Below are positions 58,037 through 64,000 of a stretch of 64,000 bases of DNA, piece by piece. The notes below the pieces were generated by a model. The model worked only from the letters and a program-made list of their open reading frames with translations, was not told the origin of the DNA and searched no databases. The position numbers were made by a program, and so were the translations under genes. Each line of letters opens with the position of its first letter. Positions within the stretch are counted from its first letter, which is position 1. Origin of the DNA: Clostridia bacterium (GTDB taxonomy: Bacteria > Bacillota > Clostridia > Christensenellales > CAG-138); the NCBI GenBank assembly GCA_017545535.1, contig JAFWMS010000024.1, forward strand, positions 1 through 64,000, given 5' to 3'.

Positions 58037-58423
58037 TCACTTTCTGCCCGCGAAGGCATAGGCCGCCTCTATCCAGTCCTGCATCTCCTCGTCCAGCTCT
58101 TCGGGCCCTTTGAGGACGAAATGATGGGTCCAGCGGCCCGGATAGGCCTCCACCCGAAGGGCGATCCGGGGCGAATCCAGGGGGCAGGGGAGACCCAGCG
58201 TCAGGGTCAGATACCCTTCCGGCAGCTCCGCCTTCCGCTTCACCCGGGCAAAGGAGACGCAGGCGAACACATGCCGCTGAAAGAAGGTGATCTGAGTCTT
58301 CTGCACCCGTTTGTTGACCAGGGGAAAGGTGCGGTACAAGACCTCCTCCAGGGCCCGGTAGGTAGCCAAGGCCCTCTCATGGCCGGAGAAGAACAGCAGG
58401 GTATCCCGATCCAGCGCTTCCAT
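58037..58423 (-). CDS. DUF5655 domain protein
   Basis: The 128-residue protein has LFFSGHERALATYRALEEVL at the start and KTQITFFQRHVFACVSF in the middle, matching DUF5655 proteins, which share a fold with DUF1801/YdhG-like proteins. ATG 58423 is chosen from the ribosome site GGGAGGGAT; the frame stays open far upstream without support. It is adjacent to a DUF1905 gene, so they may work together. Function unknown. Confidence 0.78.
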   Translation of the reverse strand: MEALDRDTLLFFSGHERALATYRALEEVLYRTFPLVNKRVQKTQITFFQRHVFACVSFARVKRKAELPEGYLTLTLGLPCPLDSPRIALRVEAYPGRWTHHFVLKGPEELDEEMQDWIEAAYAFAGRK

Positions 58424-58425
58424 GT

Positions 58426-58713
58426 CTATCCCTCCCGGGGCTCGATCACCACGTGAACGGTGTCCCCGTCCCCCTTGTTCAGCGCCTTTCGGATGGCCTT
58501 CAGCACACCGATGATATAGCACACCGACCCGTCCGCCTGCTTTACGCCCATGTTCACGATGCTGCCGTCGTAGGGTATCCCGTCGAAGGTGGCGTGGACC
58601 TTCACCCGCCCCTTCCCGAACACCTCTCGGATATCCAAGGGAAAGGTCACGTAGGCCCCGCCCTCCGGCACCTCCCGCAGCACGGCGTCGTATTCGAATC
58701 GCATTTGTTCCAT
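58426..58713 (-). CDS. DUF1905 domain protein
   Basis: The 95-residue protein matches DUF1905: FPLDIREVFGKGRVKVHATFDG followed by YDGSIV and YIIGVLKAIRKALNKGDGDTVHVVIE. These are small AbrB-like beta-barrels of unknown role. ATG 58713 gives the standard N-terminus, though no clear ribosome site is seen; ATG 58704 is an alternative. It overlaps no gene and lies two bases from the DUF5655 start. Confidence 0.82.
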   Translation of the reverse strand: MEQMRFEYDAVLREVPEGGAYVTFPLDIREVFGKGRVKVHATFDGIPYDGSIVNMGVKQADGSVCYIIGVLKAIRKALNKGDGDTVHVVIEPREG

Positions 58714-58739
58714 TTTTGATTGATCCAATAAGGACCGAC

Positions 58740-59408
58740 TCAGCCCCCGTACATATGGCTGCAGACCAGGCGCCGGGCGATCTCGTCGCCGAAGAGGGAT
58801 TTGACCTGATCCACCGCCGGGCCGCCGGAGGTGAAAAGTGTATTGGCGAAGGTGCGGACCTTTTCCGCCTTGGCGGCCGGGTCGCAATCGGGGAGCAGGG
58901 AAAGCTGCCGCAAGTATTCGTCAAAGTAGGCTTTGCCTGCAGCCAGGAAGCGATCGTCGGCGCCCTTGGCGGTCTTGGCGTAGGTGAAGGGGTAGCGGAT
59001 GGGATCGTACCAATGGGGACCGCTCTCATAGGCGGGCAGATCCTGGTCCCGGGATTTTAGATCGTCGTAGGCAGCCGTAAGATCCTGAGGCAGGGGAGAG
59101 AGCTGGCAGTCGTAGAACTCCGCCATAAAGGTCTCCTTGCCCATGGCCTTGATCCAGTCGAAGTTTACGAGGGGCGCGTCCTTGGCGGTGACGGACAGGA
59201 CCACGGTCTCCATCTGCATGAGTCCCATCATGGCGTTCATGGTCATGATGCACAAATGGCCCAGATCCTGGATCTCATAGCTCCTGGTGAAAAAGTGCAT
59301 CCCCTTTTTGGAAAGCTGGGCGTCCGTCCCCAGGTCCAAAGGCCGCACCGCGTACCCCTCCGCCAGACGGCGGAGTGCATAGGATCCCATTCGGTCGAAT
59401 TCTGTCAT
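58740..59408 (-). CDS. Protein of 222 residues, unknown function, next to the amylosucrase-like gene
   Basis: Soluble and without a signal peptide. A short hydrophobic helix (LCIMTMNAMMGLMQMETVVLSV, about 52-73) precedes DAPLVNFDWIKAMGKETFMAEFYD. The C-terminal half is helical with many Asp, Tyr and Lys. No catalytic motif was recognised. The mid-protein order of strands and DAPL-x-x-x-D has a faint similarity to bilin-reductase-type proteins, which is not strong enough for a call. The gene follows the amylosucrase-like gene by 11 bases on the same strand. Confidence 0.6.
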   Translation of the reverse strand: MTEFDRMGSYALRRLAEGYAVRPLDLGTDAQLSKKGMHFFTRSYEIQDLGHLCIMTMNAMMGLMQMETVVLSVTAKDAPLVNFDWIKAMGKETFMAEFYDCQLSPLPQDLTAAYDDLKSRDQDLPAYESGPHWYDPIRYPFTYAKTAKGADDRFLAAGKAYFDEYLRQLSLLPDCDPAAKAEKVRTFANTLFTSGGPAVDQVKSLFGDEIARRLVCSHMYGG

Positions 59409-59419
59409 GTTCGTTCCTC

Positions 59420-61270
59420 CTAATTATATTCGTGCAGCAGCCAAGCGAAGCCCCCGGCGGGCAGGGACACCGCTTTGGCGTCCCTCCTGCGGCCGGTCAT
59501 CAGATCCCGGTATTCTTCCGTCTCCCGAAGGTAGGCAGTCTGATCCTCCCGGGAGAAGTTGAATACGGCCAGGAGCTTCTGCCCCCTGCAGTACCGTCCC
59601 ATGCCCAGCACGGCATCGCTGCCCGTGTTCAGCAGCCAGGTGTCCGCCCCGTCGTCGAAGACAGGGTGCTTTTCCCGCAGCCGCTCCATGCGCCGGATGG
59701 CCGAAAAGAGCTGTCCGGGAACGGTGGCCTTGTCCCGCCGCTGGTCGGCCAGGGCCCAGTCCATGTCCCCCCGGTGCAGATACCGGCTGTCCTCCCGCTT
59801 GAGGGGGTCCCTATGATAGGTGTAGTCATTCTCCCGGCCCACCTCGTCGCCGCTGTAGAGGACAGGCATCCCGCTCAGGGTGAACATAAAGGCGTGGAGC
59901 ATTTCATCCAGCCGAAGGGCCTGCTTCAGGGCCTTCGCGTCCCCCTTTTGCCGGGCCGCCTCGATGCCGCAAAGGCTGGCGGTGGTGCCGCAGAGCCGGG
60001 CGTCCATGAGCCGGGGATCGTCGTTATAGAGCTCTCCCCGGGCGTTGCTGCCGGGGAAAAAGCCGGTGAAATAGTCGTTCAAAAACCGCTTGTGGGGGAT
60101 CTGCTCCTGGCCGAATTGACGGAGGAAACCGTAGTCCAGCCCCCAGCCGATGTCGTCGTGACAGCGCAGATAGTTGAGGAAGGTGTATTCCCGGGGCAGG
60201 GTGAACACCTCCTGCAGCTGGTGCCGCAGCAGCCGCACGTCCCCCGTGGCCACGGTGTGCCACAGGGTGGCCATGGTGGTCACGTTATAGAGCATATGGC
60301 ACTCAGGCCGATCCACGGTGCCGAAGTAGGGGGCCACTTTGCTGGGCTCCATGACCACTTCGCCCAGGAGCAGGGTCCCCGGGCATACGATCTCGCACAC
60401 CATCCGCATCATCCGCACCAGGGTGTGGACCTGGGGAAGGTTGCGGCAGTTGGTGCCCAGGGCCTTCCAGATGTAGGGAACCGCGTCCAGCCGGATCACG
60501 TCCACCCCGTGGTTGCACAGGTTCAGCATGTTGTCCGTCATGTCCTGGAACACGGCGGGGTTGGCATAGTTGAGATCCCACTGGTAGGGGTAGAAGGTGG
60601 TCATGACCACCTTTTTCGCCGCCTCGCACCAGGTGAAGTTGCCGGGGGCCGTTGTAGGGAAAACCTGGGGCACGGTCTGCTCGTAGGCGTTGGGGATGTC
60701 CCAGCCCTCATAGAAGAAGTATCGATCCTGATAGGCTTTCTCTCCGGCCCGGGCCCGCCTGGCCCACTCGTGGTCCTCGCTGGTGTGGTTCATGACGAAG
60801 TCGAGACAGACGGCGATGCCCCGCTTGTGGCAGTCCTCGGCAAGAGCGGCCAAATCCTCCATGGTGCCCAGCTCCGGCTGGACCTTCCGAAAGTCGCTGA
60901 CGGCGTAGCCCCCGTCGCTGCGGCCCTTGGGGCTCTCCAGCAGGGGCATGAGATGCAGATAGTTCACGCCGCAGTCCTCGATGTAGGGGAGCTTCTCCCG
61001 AACGCCCCGGAGAGTGCCGCCAAAGGCGTTCACGTACAGGAGCATGCCCACCAGGGCGTGGCCCCTATACCAGTCCCTGCGGGCCTCCCGGGCCCGGTCC
61101 ATGTCCTTGAGCGCCTCGGGACGGGCCAGATAGGCACTGTAGAGCATGTCCGTGAACCGTTCGAAGGCGGCCATATCGCTGTGGTACAGCTCTCGATAGA
61201 GGCGGGTAAGCTCCGCTTCGTGGCGGCAGAAGCGCACGCGAAACTCCGGCTTCCAGATCGTTTTATCCAT
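59420..61270 (-). CDS. Amylosucrase-like GH13 enzyme
   Basis: The 616-residue protein matches amylosucrase over its whole length: an N-terminal helical domain, GVNYLHLMPLLESPKGRSDGGYAVSDFR, FVMNHTSEDHEWA, QWDLNYANPAVF, nucleophile Asp262 in VIRLDAVPYIWK, acid/base Glu304 in LLGEVV and Asp372 in RCHDDIGW. Amylosucrases make alpha-1,4-glucan from sucrose; the closest alternatives are sucrose hydrolase or other GH13_4 members. No signal peptide, so it should use imported sucrose-like sugars. Confidence 0.9.
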   Translation of the reverse strand: MDKTIWKPEFRVRFCRHEAELTRLYRELYHSDMAAFERFTDMLYSAYLARPEALKDMDRAREARRDWYRGHALVGMLLYVNAFGGTLRGVREKLPYIEDCGVNYLHLMPLLESPKGRSDGGYAVSDFRKVQPELGTMEDLAALAEDCHKRGIAVCLDFVMNHTSEDHEWARRARAGEKAYQDRYFFYEGWDIPNAYEQTVPQVFPTTAPGNFTWCEAAKKVVMTTFYPYQWDLNYANPAVFQDMTDNMLNLCNHGVDVIRLDAVPYIWKALGTNCRNLPQVHTLVRMMRMVCEIVCPGTLLLGEVVMEPSKVAPYFGTVDRPECHMLYNVTTMATLWHTVATGDVRLLRHQLQEVFTLPREYTFLNYLRCHDDIGWGLDYGFLRQFGQEQIPHKRFLNDYFTGFFPGSNARGELYNDDPRLMDARLCGTTASLCGIEAARQKGDAKALKQALRLDEMLHAFMFTLSGMPVLYSGDEVGRENDYTYHRDPLKREDSRYLHRGDMDWALADQRRDKATVPGQLFSAIRRMERLREKHPVFDDGADTWLLNTGSDAVLGMGRYCRGQKLLAVFNFSREDQTAYLRETEEYRDLMTGRRRDAKAVSLPAGGFAWLLHEYN

Positions 61271-61331
61271 GGGGAAGGGCCCTCCTGTGTGAGATGATGT
61301 GACGTAAAACGGTGGAATGATTTTTTAATAA

Positions 61332-61360
61332 AGTATACCAATCCCCTGCGGAAAAAGCAA
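61332..61360 (-). promoter_or_regulatory. Promoter of the amylosucrase-like gene
   Basis: On the minus strand: TTGCTT, a 17-base spacer and an extended -10 TGgTATACT, about 62 bases upstream of the ATG. Confidence 0.65.
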
Positions 61361-61471
61361 CCGAAAAAGGGCGGGAACGGGGACCGGCTTTTGGGACAGC
61401 TGGTCACAATTTTTTTCTGTACCCGGCGGAGAGAATGTGGTATGGTATACGCAAGGAAAGGAGGCGCGGAT

Positions 61472-62965
61472 ATGGAGCGAAGCTATGCGGCCATCGACTT
61501 GAAGTCCTTCTACGCTTCCGTGGAGTGCGTGGAGCGGGGGCTGGACCCCCTGGATACCCATCTGGTGGTGGCGGATCGGAGCCGAACGGAGAAGACCATC
61601 TGTCTCGCCGTGTCCCCGTCCCTGAAGGCCTACGGCATCTCCGGCCGGGCCCGGCTCTTCGAGGTGGAGGAGGGCATGCGCCGTGTGAACACCCTGCGGA
61701 AGATGGCGGCCCCCGGCCACAGGCTGACGGGCAGCTCCCCCTTCGCTCATGAGCTGGCGGCGGACGCCTCGCTTCAGGCGGACTATATCACCGCGCCGCC
61801 CCAGATGCGCCAGTACATGGCCTACAGCAGGAAAATCTACAGCGTGTATCTACGGTACGTGGCCCCGGAGGACATACACGTCTACTCCATCGACGAGGTG
61901 TTCATCGACCTCACCGGATACCTGAAGACCTACGGCCTCACCCCCCGGGCCCTGACGGAGCGGCTCATGGAGGAGGTGCTTCGGGAGACGGGGGTCACCG
62001 CCACGGCGGGCATCGGCACCAACCTGTATCTGGCCAAGGTGGCCATGGACGTGGTGGCCAAGCACGCCACGCCCAACGAGCACGGCGCCCGGGTGGCGGA
62101 GCTGACGGAGCGAAGCTATCGGGAACAGCTGTGGGATCATCAGCCCATCACGGACTTTTGGCGGGTGGGCCGGGGCACGGCCCGGCGGCTGGAGAGCCGG
62201 GGGGTCTACACCATGGGGGATCTGGCCAGGCTGTCTCTGGACAGCGAGGATACCCTCTACAAGGTCTTCGGCGTGAACGCGGAGCTTCTTATTGACCACG
62301 CCTGGGGGTATGAACCCTGCCCTCTGTCGGCCATCAAGGCCTATACCCCGGAGTCTAAGAGCCTGGGCAGCGGCCAGGTCCTTATGCGGCCCTACGCCTT
62401 TTCGGAGGCACGGCTGGTGGCCCGGGAGATGGCGGAGAAGCTGTCCTTGGACCTGTGTGACAAGGGATTGCTGGCGGGAGAGGTGAGCCTCTACGTGGGG
62501 TACGACGTGGAGAACCTTTCGGGGCAGAGCGCCTATGAGGGAGAGATCGTCACCGATTATTACGGCCGGGCCATGCCCAAGCCCGTCCATGGCGGCCATC
62601 GCTTTCGGGAGCCCACCGATTCCACGGGGTCCATCGCGGAAGCTATCGTCGCCATCTTTGACCGGGTAGTGGATCCTCGCTTGACGATGCGGCGCATTCA
62701 AGTGGGGGCGGGGCGGCTGGTGGAAACGGGGATGAGCCCCGTTGGCGGCCGGAGCGAGCAGCTGGATCTGCTCACAGACCCGGAGGAACAGGAGCGGACA
62801 CGGCAGGCCCAAAGAGATCGGCAGCATCGAGAAAATCGGGCTCAGAAGGCGGTGCTGGATATCCGCAAGAGATTCGGCGGCAACGCCATTCTGAAGGGCA
62901 TGGATCTGAAGGACGGCGCCACCACGAAGGAGCGAAACGAGCAGGTTGGCGGACATAAAGCATGA
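61472..62965 (+). CDS. Y-family DNA polymerase (UvrX/DinB-like)
   Basis: The 497-residue polymerase has the Y-family active site AAIDLKSFYASVE (first Asp), SIDEVFIDL (second Asp and Glu) and the little-finger region after about 300. The long C-terminal tail (QLDLLTDPEEQERTRQAQ and beyond) resembles UvrX proteins, which are usually encoded next to YolD. It copies past DNA damage with low fidelity. ATG 61472 has AAAGGAGGCG upstream; earlier in-frame ATGs lack a site. No LexA-type box was found upstream. Confidence 0.92.
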   Translation: MERSYAAIDLKSFYASVECVERGLDPLDTHLVVADRSRTEKTICLAVSPSLKAYGISGRARLFEVEEGMRRVNTLRKMAAPGHRLTGSSPFAHELAADASLQADYITAPPQMRQYMAYSRKIYSVYLRYVAPEDIHVYSIDEVFIDLTGYLKTYGLTPRALTERLMEEVLRETGVTATAGIGTNLYLAKVAMDVVAKHATPNEHGARVAELTERSYREQLWDHQPITDFWRVGRGTARRLESRGVYTMGDLARLSLDSEDTLYKVFGVNAELLIDHAWGYEPCPLSAIKAYTPESKSLGSGQVLMRPYAFSEARLVAREMAEKLSLDLCDKGLLAGEVSLYVGYDVENLSGQSAYEGEIVTDYYGRAMPKPVHGGHRFREPTDSTGSIAEAIVAIFDRVVDPRLTMRRIQVGAGRLVETGMSPVGGRSEQLDLLTDPEEQERTRQAQRDRQHRENRAQKAVLDIRKRFGGNAILKGMDLKDGATTKERNEQVGGHKA

Positions 62966-63014
62966 AATGATGCATGATAATGCATTATCGATGAATATAT
63001 ACATGGAGGAACCT

Positions 63015-63635
63015 ATGAAAGTATTGATGCTCAACGGCAGCGCCCGGCCCACGGGCAACACCTACATCGCCCTCAAGGAGATCGGCGAACAGCTGAAAAA
63101 AGAGGGGATCGACTATGAGATCGTGAACGTGGGGAACAAGCCCCTGCGGGACTGCATGGGCTGCGGCAGATGTACCGACAAGGGCTGCGTTTTTGAGGAC
63201 GACGGGGTCAACGAGTTTCTGGCCAAGGCCCGGGCGGCGGACGGCTTCGTCTTCGGCTCCCCGGTGTACTATGCTCATCCCAGCGGCCGTATCCTGAGCT
63301 TCCTGGATCGGGTGTTCTACAGCGGCGGCCGGGCCTTCGCCTTTAAGCCCGGCGCGGCGGTGGCCGTGGCCCGGCGGGGCGGCACCTCGGCCAGCTTCGA
63401 CGTGATGAACAAGTATTTCGGCATCGCCCAGATGCCCGTCGTCGGCTCCACCTATTGGAATCTGGTCCACGGGGCCAGGGCGGGGGAGGCGGCGGAGGAC
63501 GCCGAGGGCCTCCAGACCATGCGGAACCTGGCCCGGAACATGGCCTACTATCTCAAGTGCCAGGAGGCGGGCCGGCAGGCGGGCGTGCCCCTGCCCGCGA
63601 CGGAGCGAGGCGATTACACCAACTTCATCCGCTGA
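63015..63635 (+). CDS. NADPH-dependent FMN reductase/flavodoxin family protein
   Basis: The 206-residue protein has the flavin phosphate loop NGSARPTGNTYIAL, a Cys cluster CMGCGRCTDKGCVFED, and the second loop FGSPVYYAHPSGRILSFLDR. This matches iron-sulfur flavoprotein-like NAD(P)H oxidoreductases. ATG 63015 is chosen from GGAGGA just upstream. It lies between the Y-family polymerase and the YolD-like gene, 49 bases after the former. Confidence 0.88.
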   Translation: MKVLMLNGSARPTGNTYIALKEIGEQLKKEGIDYEIVNVGNKPLRDCMGCGRCTDKGCVFEDDGVNEFLAKARAADGFVFGSPVYYAHPSGRILSFLDRVFYSGGRAFAFKPGAAVAVARRGGTSASFDVMNKYFGIAQMPVVGSTYWNLVHGARAGEAAEDAEGLQTMRNLARNMAYYLKCQEAGRQAGVPLPATERGDYTNFIR

Positions 63636-63636
63636 T

Positions 63637-64000
63637 ATGACCGGCCCCTACGACGACATCCTGGACGCCCCCCGGCCCCGGCACGAGGGGCATCCGCCCA
63701 TGCCCATGGAGAAGCGGGCCGCCCAGTTTTTGCCATTTTCCGCCCTGACCGGCCTCGACGCCCTGATGGAGGAGGAGGCCCGGCTCACGGAGGACCGGCC
63801 GGAGTTGGGGGAGGACGCCCTGCTCGCCTTGGACGAGCGATTCGCCCGGCTGCGGGCGCGGCTGTCGGAGCAGCCGGAGATCACCATCACCTATTTTCGG
63901 TCGGACGAGAAAAAGGACGGGGGCCGGTATGAGACCCAAACCGGCCGGGTCCGCCGCTTGGACGAAGTGAATCGGACCTTGATCCTCACCGACGGCACCG
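63637..64000 (+). CDS. YolD-like family protein (3' end beyond the window)
   Basis: The visible 121 codons start MTGPYDDILDAPRPR and continue PMPMEKRAAQFLPFSALTG, LTEDRPELGEDA, ITITYFRSDEKKDGGRYET and RTLILTDGT. This is the pattern of YolD-like proteins of Clostridia, which accompany UvrX-type Y-family polymerases. ATG 63637 lies two bases after the flavodoxin stop. The stop codon is outside the window. Confidence 0.85.
   Translation, partial: MTGPYDDILDAPRPRHEGHPPMPMEKRAAQFLPFSALTGLDALMEEEARLTEDRPELGEDALLALDERFARLRARLSEQPEITITYFRSDEKKDGGRYETQTGRVRRLDEVNRTLILTDGT

Noticed and set aside
61362..61471. LexA/SOS box upstream of the Y-family polymerase
   Set aside because: No GAAC-N4-GTTC-type palindrome is present.
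1..64000. Prophage, insertion sequence, integrase or CRISPR-Cas locus
   Set aside because: No transposase, integrase, terminase, capsid or Cas motif and no direct-repeat array was found on either strand.

Overview
The window is about 64 kb of chromosomal DNA from a GC-rich, Gram-positive anaerobe of the class Clostridia, most likely Oscillospiraceae (the Intestinimonas/Flavonifractor type of gut butyrate producer). This is inferred from the gene content: lysine fermentation genes, strong AAGGAGG-type ribosome sites, many lipoproteins with lipoboxes, ECF and Opp transporters, KtrAB, LytTR and DUF families typical of Clostridia. No CRISPR array, rRNA operon, phage module or insertion sequence was seen. 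Genes lie on both strands in many short operons; ATGA stop/start overlaps are frequent and at least three genes appear to start with TTG.

Layout. 1-3955: the end of rpsI, a membrane metallopeptidase-like protein, an S41 peptidase, a GNAT acetyltransferase and a PAP2 phosphatase. 4173-8679: a cell-wall cluster with two convergent, paralogous NlpC/P60 lipoproteins and an L,D-transpeptidase lipoprotein, all with Pro/Thr linkers. 8861-13129: a repeat-rich beta-helix lipoprotein translationally coupled to a GT-C type membrane glycosyltransferase, then an AI-2E family permease. 13371-18254: a potassium operon joining KtrB and KtrA to a 39-residue membrane peptide, a short KdpD-like kinase and a KdpE-like regulator. 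18340-25751: a HAD phosphatase, then a DUF2156 protein with an alpha-glucosidase, an alpha-galactosidase and galactokinase (use of raffinose-type or isomalto-oligosaccharides).

25797-37372: a sugar nucleotidyltransferase-like gene, the aminomutase reactivase genes kamB and kamC, and then the lysine fermentation operon kal-kce-kdd-kamA-kamD-kamE-DUF3842. Between kamC and kal lies a lysine riboswitch with its own strong promoter. The 3' strand of its P1 helix is also the 5' arm of an intrinsic terminator, so lysine should switch the operon ON, as expected for a catabolic pathway; a second terminator follows. An ECF transporter S component comes next, behind a separate leader with a terminator hairpin, then a zinc-ribbon protein. 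37493-43543: an Opp oligopeptide ABC operon on the minus strand, a plausible supplier of amino acids to the fermentation.

43897-52719: a zinc-ribbon membrane protein with a TPM-domain protein, an Asp/Glu racemase, a DUF5058 membrane pair with an M20 peptidase, a markedly AT-rich UvrD-type helicase gene that looks acquired, and dCMP deaminase. 52818-64000: tRNA-Arg(ACG) with a structured downstream repeat, a LytTR/DUF3021-type operon, two flavodoxin-like proteins (one fused to membrane segments), several small enzymes (lipase-like, GyrI-like, VOC, DUF5655, DUF1905), an unrecognised protein next to an amylosucrase-like GH13 enzyme, and a Y-family DNA polymerase followed by a flavodoxin and a YolD-like gene that runs off the end.
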